This document shows positions 15,440 through 26,000 of a stretch of 63,589 bases of DNA, piece by piece (the first letter of the stretch is position 1; each line of letters starts with the position of its first letter). The stretch lies in the NCBI GenBank assembly GCA_019359075.1, contig JAHHIB010000047.1:1-63589 (forward strand), given 5' to 3'. The notes under the pieces are model-generated. The model worked only from the letters and a program-made list of their open reading frames with translations, was not told the DNA's origin and did no database searches. Made by a program: the position numbers and the translations under genes. This DNA is from Kalymmatonema hyalinum WJT4-NPBG1 (lineage in GTDB: Bacteria; Cyanobacteriota; Cyanobacteriia; Cyanobacteriales; Nostocaceae).

Positions 15440-17549
15440 AATTTTCAGGCATATCAGGCATATATTGTAAAGGTACAAGCCCTACTTTACTAAGTAGACA
15501 CTGACCCTGACGAGTAGTCAGTATATGGGCAAACGAATAACCAACTGAGGAACGGTTGTTGTCTTTAGGGTACACCACAAACAAAGGATAGCCCAAGAGA
15601 TAGCGACCTGTTTTAAAAGTGTTAACGTCAAAGTATGTTGTTGATTTATTACATAAGTTATCTGCGGGGGTAACTGGACGACGATCGCGCTTCAAAAACA
15701 AAGGCTGACTGGGTTGCTGACCATCAACTTTTATGGCTAGAGGATAGGCGTTACACTGTAGCTGAGTTTCACTGAGGATACCAAAACTGATGATACCAGG
15801 ATTTCTATTTTCCTCAACCTCACTGCTAATCTGTTGTAAGGTATGTTTTGTTTCTTTATTGTTTACACCGACTGTTTTTTTAAAGTCAGCTATGTTCTGC
15901 TCTTCGTTGTTCAGGACTATTTTTTGAAATAATGCGATCGCTTCGGGTTCGATGGGAGCATAGGGTATTATAGAAAGATCAGGACCACCAAGAACCTGCC
16001 AATTGGTAATTTTGCCTGTATAAATCTTACGTAAGTTTTCCAAAGAAATTTGCCCCGCTAAAGCAGTGGGAAGATTTCCTTCTTTGTTGGTAGCTCCTAC
16101 AAAAACAAGTAAACCATCATAAGCGACAGCCTTTTGATTTAAGTCGTCTGTGACATTATCTTCTAAACTAGTCATTGCAAAAGAATAATTATTGTCTGTT
16201 AGTACTTTTTCTAGAGGTTTACTGGAATTTGGTGCCTCTGTGGCAACAGCTTGATAATTAAATGTTGCTTTTACGTTTGGGATTGGATTCCTTAATAAAT
16301 CATTTAAAGGGTTTTGGTTCTCTGGCCTCTGTGCCAAAACCACATTCCATGTGCCATTTTTTTCTCCTGTGTAGATAAAATTTCCCCTAGTCACGCCTGT
16401 AACGTCGGAGAAATTTATGGATAGTTTGTTCCAATGTGTGTAGTCTTCTTGCGGTTTGTTCAGTATCCAAAACAATAACCAAATCCCCCCTCCAAGCACC
16501 AAGAAAGCAAGGACTACTAGTAAAAATAAAGGTATTTGGAAACGCTTTTTTTGTTTAGGGGTAAGCGACGGTTTTAAACTATTTGACTCGTCTTCTTTCA
16601 GAAGTTGCGGCAGCGCCTTGCGAGCCGCTTGTGCGCTCTCAAAAGGAGTTTCTAAGCCGATTAAGCGATAAATAAACTGCTTTAAATTATCGTCGGTATT
16701 AGGCCATTGTTGAGCATCCCTGGGATCGAGAGGCTGAGTGTCAGAATAATTTGTTGTCCGTCCCACCCATAAATAAAAAGCCACTAATCCTAATGATTTT
16801 AAATCATCTTCTGGTTTCGCTGGTGCAGGTTGAGGAATAGATGGTGGAATAAATAAATTTTCCCACAGAGCCAAATCACAAAGATATATATAAAAGTTGC
16901 GATTCAATCCTGGCTTAATTAAAATACTATCTAAATTTATGTTACCGTGAGCTAATCCTTTTTTGACTTGATTTGACGGCAACTGCAGCTTTTGAGTATG
17001 GAGAAACTCTAGGGTTTGGAGGGCTTGATTCAGTACTTCGCGTACTGCAGATGCAGCCATCGCCCCATTTTCTATCAGGTATTTACCTAAAGTTTGGGAT
17101 GGTTCAACATCATTAGTTATTAAATAGCAGCGTTCTGCTTTTTCATCAGCAATTGCATCCTGATAGTTGACAAGACGAAAGTTTTGGTTTCTACCATCAG
17201 CTAAATTCACCCCCGCCACCCGTTTGAAAGTCTCTTTGCGTTGAGAAGTCTCGTTATCATTAAAAGAACGATTGGGTAGCAGGTATTCTTTAATTACGAC
17301 AGGTTGCTTATCTTGGAGTTGCATACCTGAGTACAAGCGCCCTAAACCGCGCACGCCCAAAAAACTCGTTACTTGATAAATACCCCGTCCTTTAATCTCA
17401 GCAAGATGAGCTAAAGTAGCAGGAAAACCGCATTCCAAACAAAATTTAGCACCTTTGACTTCCTGCGCTGTCTGTTTGGGGCGATCGCAAATTAAGGGAT
17501 TGTTGTACGAGCAAGTGTATTCTTTATAAAAAGAGTCAATTGAAGACAT
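15417..17549 (-). CDS. Zinc-ribbon pseudokinase – TM – PstS-like sensor protein
   Basis: The 710-residue protein has an N-terminal Cys cluster (TCSYNNPLIC ... FCLECGF). A protein-kinase-like domain follows (about 55-310). The ATP lysine is kept (VVIKEYLLP), but the catalytic loop is HGNINLDSILI instead of HRD....N and DFG is CDLALW, so it is probably a pseudokinase. A transmembrane helix (IPLFLLVVLAFLVLGGGIWL) lies near residues 340-362. The C-terminal half resembles phosphate-binding PstS-type proteins (LAGQISLENLRKIYTGKITN WQVLGG, then NPGIISFGI). The topology suggests an outside or lumenal ligand sensor coupled to a cytosolic pseudokinase. It is in an operon with the histidine kinase, the regulator and the FHA gene. 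Confidence 0.85.
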   Translation of the reverse strand: MSSIDSFYKEYTCSYNNPLICDRPKQTAQEVKGAKFCLECGFPATLAHLAEIKGRGIYQVTSFLGVRGLGRLYSGMQLQDKQPVVIKEYLLPNRSFNDNETSQRKETFKRVAGVNLADGRNQNFRLVNYQDAIADEKAERCYLITNDVEPSQTLGKYLIENGAMAASAVREVLNQALQTLEFLHTQKLQLPSNQVKKGLAHGNINLDSILIKPGLNRNFYIYLCDLALWENLFIPPSIPQPAPAKPEDDLKSLGLVAFYLWVGRTTNYSDTQPLDPRDAQQWPNTDDNLKQFIYRLIGLETPFESAQAARKALPQLLKEDESNSLKPSLTPKQKKRFQIPLFLLVVLAFLVLGGGIWLLFWILNKPQEDYTHWNKLSINFSDVTGVTRGNFIYTGEKNGTWNVVLAQRPENQNPLNDLLRNPIPNVKATFNYQAVATEAPNSSKPLEKVLTDNNYSFAMTSLEDNVTDDLNQKAVAYDGLLVFVGATNKEGNLPTALAGQISLENLRKIYTGKITNWQVLGGPDLSIIPYAPIEPEAIALFQKIVLNNEEQNIADFKKTVGVNNKETKHTLQQISSEVEENRNPGIISFGILSETQLQCNAYPLAIKVDGQQPSQPLFLKRDRRPVTPADNLCNKSTTYFDVNTFKTGRYLLGYPLFVVYPKDNNRSSVGYSFAHILTTRQGQCLLSKVGLVPLQYMPDMPENYVCKSLP

Positions 17550-17589
17550 ATAGAAAGTGTTTGGTGAATTCAGCTGATTGCTTTGGTGA

Positions 17590-18267
17590 TTAAGCCTTAA
17601 CTAGCCCTAACTTAAGGGCAGCTACAATAGCTTGAGTACGGCTACTAACCTTCAATTTTTCAAAAATACTTGTGAGATGAGCTTTGACAGTTGCGACTGT
17701 CACGTATAAACCCTTAGCAATTTCCTCATTAGAAGCACCTTGAGCTAACCAATGTAAAACTTCTTGCTCTCTTTCCGTTAAGTGAAGCTGATGAGAAGCT
17801 CTCACAGAAGAGGTTGAATCAGCCTGAAAACGCCGGAAAAAGCCACTTGCAACCTCTGAAGGCAAATAAATTTCCGATTTAATTACAGTGTTAATAGCTT
17901 CACATAACTGAGTCACCAAACGATTTTTGAATACGTAACCTGCTGCTCCAGCCTGCATCGCTCGGAAAATCCAGTCATCTTCTTGATGAGCTGACAGTAC
18001 TAAAACTTTGCCAGTGTAAGAATTTTCTTTGAGCCGTACCAAAGTTGTAATTCCGTCACTCTCTGTTAATTCCAAATCCAGCAAAATTAAATCTGGATTA
18101 TTTTTAGCCGTAAATTTTAAAACTTGATCTACAGAATTAGCTTCACCTACAACCTCTAAAGGTACTGAAGAATTGATACTATAAAAGTTAAGGAAGGTAC
18201 GCAGCCCTTGGCGGAAGCGTTCTTCGTCATCTACAAGCAAAACTGAAAGTGCTTGACTGTTAGCCAT
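17590..18267 (-). CDS. NarL/FixJ-family response regulator
   Basis: The 225-residue protein has a receiver domain (SVLLVDDEERFRQGL; phospho-acceptor Asp64 in LILLDLELTESDG; Lys in the KNR loop) and a C-terminal LuxR-type helix-turn-helix (LTEREQEVLHWLAQGASNEE, then VTVATVKAHLTSIFEKL). It lies 12 bp downstream of the histidine kinase gene and 40 bp upstream of the pseudokinase gene. It is likely phosphorylated by that kinase and acts as a transcription factor; targets cannot be read from the sequence, though the adjacent CIS genes are obvious candidates. Confidence 0.93.
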   Translation of the reverse strand: MANSQALSVLLVDDEERFRQGLRTFLNFYSINSSVPLEVVGEANSVDQVLKFTAKNNPDLILLDLELTESDGITTLVRLKENSYTGKVLVLSAHQEDDWIFRAMQAGAAGYVFKNRLVTQLCEAINTVIKSEIYLPSEVASGFFRRFQADSTSSVRASHQLHLTEREQEVLHWLAQGASNEEIAKGLYVTVATVKAHLTSIFEKLKVSSRTQAIVAALKLGLVKA

Positions 18268-18279
18268 AAGAATGCACCC

Positions 18280-19407
18280 CTAAATATTTGTTGGTCGAGG
18301 CAAAATTAAAGAAAATTGCGCTCCACCTCCAGATACACTTTGCGCCCATAGATTTCCGTGATGATCTAGAACAATTTTCTTAGCAATAGTTAAACCTAGT
18401 CCTGTACCTCCTGAGCGACGAGAATAAAAAGGGGTAAATATTTTTTTGAGTTCCTCCTGAGATAATCCTGGTCCTTGGTCTGATATTTTAATGAGAACTT
18501 CACCTTGAAAAATTTGCCAACTACAGGTAATAGTTCCTAAATCTGGACTGAAGTGAACAGCATTACTAAGTATATTGTCAAACACTTGCTTCATTTGCAA
18601 GCGGTCGATCGCCAAAGTGGTAGATGTGTCAGGAATAAGTATTTTTACTTGCTTCTGGTCAAGACAAGGTTGTAGACATTTTATACTTTCGGCTACTACA
18701 CTTCTTAAGTCTTGAAGGGTTATCCTTAATTTAGCGCCTTGACCACAATCAAGAAGCTGGGTCAGGTTAGTATCTAAATCTTGTATGCTGTCGCGAACGA
18801 TTATTGCTTGCTCTTGCCAAGGGTTATCTTGTAATCTTAAGTATAAATTATGTGCCTGCAATCCAATCAGAGCTAAAGAGTTTCGCAATTGATGACCGAC
18901 TCGATGAAGTATTTCTTCTAAGAGTTTAATTTCAGATTTTTGTCTGCTATTTTCTAAAAATATATCTGTATATTTGCTTAGTAGCATGGCAGATAACTTT
19001 ACAGACTCTTGCAAATTAGAGTCAAGAGGTTGATGAGCAATTATCTGAATATATTCAGGTTTTTGATTTTTATACCCTATAGGGCAAATGTAAGATATTG
19101 ATTGAAAATCCTTAAGTTTTACTTCACTCAATGTAAAAGCAGGAGGATAATCTGTGAGCCATTCTTCAGACCTTAAATAAGCTAAAGTTTTCGGAGAAAA
19201 ATGTTCTTGCAGAGCGTAATTTCTCACCTCCTCATGAGCATTACGCAATGAATTATGATAGACAATACGAGCGAAGAAAATAGGATACTGACTGGTTAAC
19301 TGCTGAGATTGCAGTTGACAAAAACTTTGAATATCTAATGAACTAGAATCATGAGTACCATTTTCTAGTCCGGCGAGAGAAAAGCCTGTTACCATTGCTT
19401 CACTCAC
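18280..19407 (-). CDS. Soluble sensor histidine kinase
   Basis: The 375-residue protein has no membrane helix. An N-terminal region of about 150 residues resembles a GAF-type sensory domain. The H-box is ILHRVGHQLRNSLALIG (His172), followed by ATPase motifs N (DNILSNAVHFS), G1 (DQGPGLSQ) and G2 (GGTGLGLTIAKKI). The start is a GTG. It forms the first gene of a minus-strand operon with the regulator downstream. The input signal is unknown and presumably cytosolic. Confidence 0.92.
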   Translation of the reverse strand: MSEAMVTGFSLAGLENGTHDSSSLDIQSFCQLQSQQLTSQYPIFFARIVYHNSLRNAHEEVRNYALQEHFSPKTLAYLRSEEWLTDYPPAFTLSEVKLKDFQSISYICPIGYKNQKPEYIQIIAHQPLDSNLQESVKLSAMLLSKYTDIFLENSRQKSEIKLLEEILHRVGHQLRNSLALIGLQAHNLYLRLQDNPWQEQAIIVRDSIQDLDTNLTQLLDCGQGAKLRITLQDLRSVVAESIKCLQPCLDQKQVKILIPDTSTTLAIDRLQMKQVFDNILSNAVHFSPDLGTITCSWQIFQGEVLIKISDQGPGLSQEELKKIFTPFYSRRSGGTGLGLTIAKKIVLDHHGNLWAQSVSGGGAQFSLILPRPTNI

Positions 19408-19941
19408 TTTTTTGCAAATGTATAACTATATAGTGCTACTTAGTACAAAATTATGCAAAACCGAAAAGAATTTTTAACAATTTCTAAATGAGTTTGTCAT
19501 ACTAAATGTTCTTTTTTATACAAAAGTTAGAGATTTTACTGAAAGGGTAGGTTGGACTTGCCTTTCATTTTCTTAATAGCTGTAAACGATATTAACTTAT
19601 GCACTTTAAAGATAAAGGATTTATATATTGAAAAAAGTAAAATAATATGTATTTTGCTTTACCTTGTTAGTGACAGCGCAGAGCAAAATCGAGTGATTTT
19701 CAGTTTTAATGACGACTTTACAAATCACAGTGTGTGAAAAGAACCTGATTGATGTTCTTCACAATCTGGTTAGTGTTACCCCCTACGAAAAAATATGCGC
19801 TTCTTATATAAGCTTTGTCGGAACCAAAAGCTACACAGTTTTTTTGGTAAAGGTACTTAGTTGAAAAATTCTTGGCTAGCTTTCGATCTGGGCGATTCCC
19901 TAGCTCCTTCAAAGCCGCTTCGCTAACGGGATAGCTTCGCT
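19408..19941. other. Gene-poor stretch upstream of the histidine kinase operon
   Basis: I see no supported gene here. The part next to the histidine kinase is AT-rich and should hold its promoter. Around 19908-19945 there is a short GC-rich piece (GCTTCGCTAACGGGATAGC) typical of the interspersed short repeats of Nostocales genomes. It abuts the YbjN 3' fragment. Confidence 0.4.
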
Positions 19942-20154
19942 TCACGCATCCTTTGGTAATACATCACCATAAATGACAGACATAATCCCCGGTAGATATT
20001 TATCCATCATCGTTACATTGGCGTAAACCACCCGTTTAATCAGTGCTGAGGTGAGTCTGTTGCCTTCGACATCAATAGTGGTTTTGTAGCTAATCTCGCC
20101 GTCGGTAAAATCTAGCTCAAAGCTGCCAATCGTCATGCCAGGATGAATCAGCAA
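19942..20154 (-). pseudogene. Duplicated 3' fragment of the YbjN-like gene
   Basis: A 70-codon minus-strand frame encodes IGSFELDFTDGEISYKTTID and RVVYANVTMMDKYLPGIMSV, nearly identical to the C-terminus of the gene at 20976-22106 (IGNFELDFADGEISYKTSID, RVVYANVTMMDEYLPGIMSV). Only the last part of the YbjN domain is present. It lies in the same orientation as the full gene, with the toxin-antitoxin pair between. It is a remnant of either a tandem paralogue or a target duplication. Confidence 0.8.
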
Positions 20155-20191
20155 GCACTATGATCGAACAATCAACTCATTGGTAACAGTA

Positions 20192-20455
20192 ATGCCCCCA
20201 ACATCAACGCCTCAACAACAAACTATTGAACTGGGAGAGCAGGGAAATATCGTTCTTCCCGAATCGATTCGTCATCACCTCAATCTGCAACCAGGGGAGA
20301 AACTCATTCTCACACTGGAACCAGATGGTAGTCTACGTTTGACTAGTTTGCGGACTCAAATCCAAAACGTGCAAGGAATCTACAAGAACATCGCACCAGG
20401 AACCAGCCTGGCTGAGGAATTAATTCAAGAACGTCACAGAGCATCTCAATCATGA
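20192..20455 (+). CDS. AbrB/MazE-type antitoxin
   Basis: The product contains a SpoVT-AbrB swapped-hairpin domain (IELGEQGNIVLPESIRHHLN, LQPGEKLILTLEPDGSLRL) and a C-terminal tail (TSLAEELIQERHRA) expected to cover the toxin. The ATG at 20192 is preferred; an in-frame TTG lies at 20180. Its stop codon overlaps the PIN toxin start as ATGA, the usual coupled antitoxin-toxin layout. It should bind its own promoter for autoregulation. Confidence 0.88.
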   Translation: MPPTSTPQQQTIELGEQGNIVLPESIRHHLNLQPGEKLILTLEPDGSLRLTSLRTQIQNVQGIYKNIAPGTSLAEELIQERHRASQS

Positions 20456-20862
20456 GCCTACAAGCCACAAGCGTTCTTGACGCTTCCGCACTCCTTACTT
20501 ATCTTCAAGGAGAACCCAGAGCCGCGATTGTGGCAACAGCCCTAACCCAAGGTTCAATCATGAGCAGCATCAACTGGGCAGAAACTCTCACGAAATTGGG
20601 AGAACGAGGACAAGATCCTGATGTGGTTGCGACTCAACTGACGAATCAAGGCTTGCTCAACAATGCTCTAGAAATTTATCCAACTGACGAATCGTTAGCT
20701 CGCTCCATCGCTAAACTGCGAGTTCCCACTCAACCTTGGGAACTGTCACTTGGAGATCGTGCCTGCCTTGCTCTTGCCCTCAGATTGAATTTGCCCGCTT
20801 TGACGAGCGATCATATTTGGACAAATCTAAATATCGGCGTATCTGTAACCCTCATTCGATAG
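20452..20862 (+). CDS. PIN-domain (VapC-type) toxin
   Basis: The 136-residue protein has the acidic residues of an active PIN ribonuclease: Asp10 (VLDASALL), Glu44 (SSINWAETL), Asp102 (SLGDRACLALA) and Asp120 (ALTSDHIW). The length is typical. It is translationally coupled to the AbrB-type antitoxin. The pair is flanked by direct copies of a YbjN-gene 3' end, which suggests insertion or shuffling. Confidence 0.92.
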   Translation: MSLQATSVLDASALLTYLQGEPRAAIVATALTQGSIMSSINWAETLTKLGERGQDPDVVATQLTNQGLLNNALEIYPTDESLARSIAKLRVPTQPWELSLGDRACLALALRLNLPALTSDHIWTNLNIGVSVTLIR

Positions 20863-20975
20863 TGCATCGCTGCTCTTGTAGGCTGAGTTAGCGCCAGCGT
20901 TATCCATCAATCTCCAGTACGATCACGTACATATATGGTTATTTGACAATTTATGATTTTGCTTGATGTTCTTAG

Positions 20976-22106
20976 CTAAGACTCTATTCTTGCGATCGCA
21001 TCCTTTGGCAATACATCACCATAAATGACAGACATAATCCCCGGCAGATATTCGTCCATCATCGTTACATTGGCGTAAACCACCCGTTTAATGAGTGCCG
21101 AGGAGAGTCTGTCACCTTCGACATCAATACTCGTTTTGTAGCTAATTTCCCCATCGGCAAAGTCTAGTTCAAAATTACCGATAACTATGCCATAATTAGC
21201 TCTAGTCAAGTACTCTGCTATAGCCAGCCGTTTATCTTCTGGTGCGTTAACTGGGCAAACTGAGTAAAATACGAATTGCTGCTGTTCAACTCTTGTCCTA
21301 GCGTAACAAGTCCATTTGCCATTTTCTCCCTGAAAAGCTATTTGTAAGGCTGGCTGTCCTTGAATTTGGATAAACGGCCAATCGTCTGCTTTAAAGAAAT
21401 TAACTATTTCCTCAAAAATCTGTCCACCTGTAGGGGAAGGTGGGATACTTGCCTCTATTTCCTGAGTAATTTCATCCATATTAATATCAGCTAATTCTGT
21501 CAAGAAATGACTTATTCCTGACAGCATCTCCGAGGTGGCTTTCTGGGTTCTAGCAGACAGATCAGCCTTAGTCCAATCTTTAAAAAAGTTAACTATTGCA
21601 TCACTAATTCCTTCACTGGAAGTGGTTGCTTGGGCAATATCTGCTGGGCTAATATAAGACCAAAGAGTGCGGTAGCCGATTTCGCCTGACTCCTGTTGTT
21701 GCTTAACAGATAACCCCAACCAACTTTCGGTGGATAGCAGTGGATTGTCGGGTTGGTCTTGGCTTAAACTCAGGATATAGCTTGCAGCCTCGTCAATATT
21801 GGCGCCATGTTTTGCTAGGTACGGTAGCAAATCAGGTTTGAGGCTAGTTTCAATTGTAATGTCAGGTTTGGGGAGGAATTTTCCCGTACACAGATTGCGG
21901 ACATCTGGCTTGAGATTGAATAAGGCGCCTGTGTCAATGCGTTTGTAAAGTTGTGGGTTGACACAGAAGGTGAGATGACATTCGATCAATTGGTTGTCTT
22001 GTTTAGTTATGGTTAGGTTGACGGCGCAGAGTATAAGGGGGGAGTAAGTGCAATCGTGTAGTGTTAACTCTTGTTCTAACCGGGAACGTTCAATAGTATT
22101 ACTCAT
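20976..22106 (-). CDS. YbjN-domain protein
   Basis: The ATG at 22106 gives MSNTIERSRLEQELTLHD; the frame runs further upstream to 22229, but that extension (MSLPLVQIRLRKPN...) has no family look. Of the 376 residues, the last 140 form a YbjN-like domain (NFFKADDWPFIQIQGQPALQ, WTCYARTRVEQQQFVFYSVC, LTRANYGIVIGNFELDF). The N-terminal 200 residues are unassigned and charged. YbjN proteins resemble secretion chaperones in fold, but the role here is unknown. Its 3' end is duplicated at 19942-20154. Confidence 0.75.
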   Translation of the reverse strand: MSNTIERSRLEQELTLHDCTYSPLILCAVNLTITKQDNQLIECHLTFCVNPQLYKRIDTGALFNLKPDVRNLCTGKFLPKPDITIETSLKPDLLPYLAKHGANIDEAASYILSLSQDQPDNPLLSTESWLGLSVKQQQESGEIGYRTLWSYISPADIAQATTSSEGISDAIVNFFKDWTKADLSARTQKATSEMLSGISHFLTELADINMDEITQEIEASIPPSPTGGQIFEEIVNFFKADDWPFIQIQGQPALQIAFQGENGKWTCYARTRVEQQQFVFYSVCPVNAPEDKRLAIAEYLTRANYGIVIGNFELDFADGEISYKTSIDVEGDRLSSALIKRVVYANVTMMDEYLPGIMSVIYGDVLPKDAIARIES

Positions 22107-22308
22107 TTTGCTTAAGAGTTTGTGGTTAGAAGTAATTGGCCAATTTGTGAAGATTTTACAAGAGTAATGTCTCGGAAACTTTGAGGTGTTGGGTTTTCTC
22201 AACCTAATCTGTACGAGCGGCAAACTCACTCGTAAATAGGCATTCTGACTGTTCTACTAATCGCCTAATGGTCTTTCTCAGCAACTGACTAGCTCTTAAA
22301 TATAATTT

Positions 22309-22938
22309 CTATGTTTTTGAAAGCCGAAGACTTTCATAAGTATTAGAGAAATCGTCAAAAGAAAAATTGGAAAAAAGCTGAGGCATAAAGGTTCTAAATC
22401 TTTTTTCTTCTGAATTTTCAGTATTTGTCTTTAATGCCTTAATAACGTTTTGCCAATAAAGAAATCCTCTAGCAGCTACGAGTAATTCAATATAACCAGA
22501 AATATCTAAATCTAGTCTAAAGGGTTCTGAGTTAAAGTTATACAGGTAAAGCGAATTATCAAAATCTTCTTCTAAGTAGATACCAACGCAAGCTTCATCT
22601 ACAAAAAAATCAAATGGACGAAAATTTCGGATAGAGTCGTCTAATTCAATATCCTCAAAGTATACAACGTCCTTCCAATCTTGAATTACTTCAGCCAAAG
22701 ATAAGATTTTAACCCTTCCTAAAACATCTGGATCAGAAGAACTTAGCATTTCCCAATCTAATTCAAATCCATTAGATTCTTCATAAAAAGAAAGGAACTG
22801 CTGTGGAACTGGCATCTCCCGCGCTCTATTCCTAATCTTTTTCGGAGCATAAAAGGTTAGCCTACACGTATTAACTTGAATATTATTTAAATCGTCTAGT
22901 TCTTTTTTTAATGTCTGAAATTTTTTTCTAGTTTCCAT
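22309..22938 (-). CDS. SUKH (SMI1/KNR4) family immunity protein
   Basis: The 209-residue protein has the SUKH signature (MPVPQQFLSFYEESNGFELD W, later VGIYLEEDFDNSLYLYNF). SUKH proteins are common immunity proteins of polymorphic nuclease toxins. It lies 62 bp downstream of the 1908-residue nuclease effector on the same strand, the standard toxin-immunity order. Neutralisation of that nuclease is inferred from position and family. Confidence 0.8.
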   Translation of the reverse strand: METRKKFQTLKKELDDLNNIQVNTCRLTFYAPKKIRNRAREMPVPQQFLSFYEESNGFELDWEMLSSSDPDVLGRVKILSLAEVIQDWKDVVYFEDIELDDSIRNFRPFDFFVDEACVGIYLEEDFDNSLYLYNFNSEPFRLDLDISGYIELLVAARGFLYWQNVIKALKTNTENSEEKRFRTFMPQLFSNFSFDDFSNTYESLRLSKT

Positions 22939-23000
22939 AATGAGATGACAGGAACAATTACTAACTATATTAAATTATTCTCCCAGACATCAGAAGATGA

Positions 23001-26000
23001 TTATGACCCCAAAACAATATCACCATTTTCCCTCAATTTCTTTAACTTTGGAAGAGCTATACCAGTGTCTCTAGCTAGAGTTTCATACTGTCCAAAAGGT
23101 CGCTTACGCTTTCCAACAACCTCGTGAATCTTTTCTGCCTCCTGTTGTGTTATTCCTGGAATTTTCTTTAAATCATTTACTGATGCTGAATTAACATTAA
23201 TCGGTTCAGGTTTTTTATTTGAGCCATTCTGAATAAAATAATCATTTGCATTACGCTTTACTTCATTTATTACCGACCATTCTCTTGGAGTTCCGATGCC
23301 TTGAAATTTATTATTAACTTTTTCTAATCTTTGAACGTGGCATGTCAATGCACGTGGTACATGATCCTCAGCATCAATAATTTCTTTTATTTCTGTAGCA
23401 TCGTTTGGACTTGAAGCATAAAGTTTATCCACTTCTTTTTTTAATGAACTTTGATCGCTTCTGGGTTGATAAATAGGTGTTACGTGGTACTCCATAATAG
23501 CACCTGAGTTTACTGCAGCTTTAACTATAGATTCAAATTGAGCTTCATGTTCTCCATTGCCTGTTCTTGAAAGAGGTGTCATGTTTTCCCATTTTCCTTC
23601 ACCACCAAGTTTTTCGTTTAATAAATGTCCTCTAACATAGTAACTGGCGCTACCCCCTTGGTCTCTGCGCTTATTTAATATATCGTATATATGATGTTTT
23701 GCTTGAGTAGGAGCAGAACCAGTTCCTACTTTTACTCTTGTTAAAACTTCAGCTTTCATCCACTTACCAAAACCTGCACTATTCACACCTCCCAATTTTG
23801 GTGGTTGCCAGTCTGGCAAATCATTGCCAAAAAGTTTTGCAGTAGGTGTTTTCATGTCTTCTAGAAGTTTTTTGATATTTTCAGCCTTGTCCTTCATTGC
23901 TTTTTCTTTTTGTGTACCAGACAGACCTTTTGGCAATAGTCTAGCTTTCTCCTGCTCAATTTTTTGTGCAATCACTTTTGCTTCTTGGAGCGCTTTTATT
24001 TTCTCATTATTTAATGTTTCATTTCCTTCAACCCACTCTAAAAATTGCGTGTAAGGTTTTGGGTTCTTACTCGCTACCATTAATGTGGACTTTCTATCAG
24101 CACCCTTAAAAAATAGGGTATGGGTTTCGCCATCGACAGCTTTAAATTGCTTCTTGGCTTTCCACCATTCCACGATCTGAGCTACTTTTTCTTTACCTTT
24201 GTCTACCGTCTTTTTATACTTATCCTTCGCCGCTCCCTTTTTGTCTTCAAGCCAGTTCTTGGCGGCTTGTTTCTTCTTACTTCCCCAAGCCTTCGCCGAG
24301 TCATACTTCTGCCCTAGCTTGCTTTGTTTAAATTTATTCTTGACCGCCCCTTTCTTATCATTAACCCACTGTTCAGCGGCGCCCTTTTTATCCTCAGCCC
24401 ACTGTTTGCCAGCTTTGTATTTCTCCTTCACTGAATCTGTAACGGCTCCTACTTTCTTGCCTACCTTACTATTCTTAAACTTATTACCAACTTTCTTGGC
24501 AGCTTTAGCACTCTTGTCAATCACCCAATTAACTGCCTTCTCCATTGGTCGGCGCAGCTTCTGGAAGATTGCTTGCACCCTCTGAACTATGCCGCCCAAG
24601 CCCAAAAGACTTGCGAGGAAACTGATGACTACTGGCAACGACTTGGCGAGGGCATTCTCAACCCCCTTAATTGCTTGATCTATCGAACCACTGGCGATCG
24701 CCACCACCGAGTCCAGAATTGCGTTAATCAAATCCGCAATCTGCTGGGCGCGTTCGATGAAAAACTTGACGATCTCGTAAATTGCTTTACAAGCTTTGAT
24801 AAATGCCGAAGCTGGGGTGAGGAGGCTGAGAATCCACTCTATCCCTGCTGTAATCACATTTTGAATAATGAAGTTCTTGATTGGTTCAAGCACCAATGAC
24901 TGGAGATCCCCAATTTGTTCCTGGACAAACTGCCACAAACCTGCTATGCCATCGCTTGCCAAGATTTTAAATATCTCGAAGTTTTGTTCGAGATGGCTGA
25001 CCTTTTCCTCTCCCAATCGGTTCACAGCTTGTGCCCGAATTGCTTCATAGGTGAACCCTAAAACCTGCATCACCAGACTAAAGATACCTTTGAGGTCAAA
25101 ACTTTCTGGCATCTGAATACCAGTTTCTGCCATCGTACCAGTCAGCCAGCCGATCAGCCCCTGCTGAAGGTGCTGCCCGATATTCTTCATAAAGTTCAGG
25201 AAGCCTTGCTTCACCGCCTGGATCAAATTGCCCAGGAAACCAATCGGGTCTTGGATGATTTTCCCGATGACACTAGCAACTCGCGCTAGCACCTCCAGCA
25301 GCATTTTTGTCAGTTCGATGATCGTCTTGATCACTCCCACGATAAAATCGAACGCCTTTTGAATCAAACCGCGATTTTCCGCCTTCATCTCCTCAATGCG
25401 GTCATCAACAGCTTTGAGATTCTCCTGATATTTCTGCGCTAGAGTGTCAATTAACTCATCCTGCTTATCGTCAACGCTTTGCTGCAATGCCTCAAACTTG
25501 CTCTCAATGCCTGCTGCTGTTTCCTGACCAAATGCTTGCAGGTCTTGTGGCAGTTGAGTGACATACTTCTGGATCTGCTGCTTACCTTTGGCAATTTCCG
25601 TTTTTGCCTGGGTCAGCCCTTTGCTGATAATGGTGACGACCTTGTTGATCACACCATCCATTTTCTCAATGTAAAGCTGCCGCCCCTCTTGATAAAAGGC
25701 GTTAACCTCTGAAGGCATACCGAACAATTTGTCCACCAGCCATTTTCCTGGTCCCCAAAAGCCGCTATAGCGATCGTCTTTATAGGCCTTCATCCGCTGG
25801 TCAACGTAATCCTCAAATGCTTTCTTCGCATCAGCTGCACCAGCATCGAACTCTTGCTGAACTTGGGCATCTAGGTCGCCGAGAGTTTTTTCAACTTGGG
25901 TTTTGGTCTTTTCGTATATCTTATTAATGTCACCAGCGACCTTAGCCCGTGCCTGCTCGTCCTTACCCTTACCTCCCACCTGCTGATCTGCAACCTGATT

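Noticed and set aside
19718-19945. 75-codon minus-strand frame upstream of the YbjN fragment
   Set aside because: No family look, unusual composition, and it includes a generic interspersed repeat.
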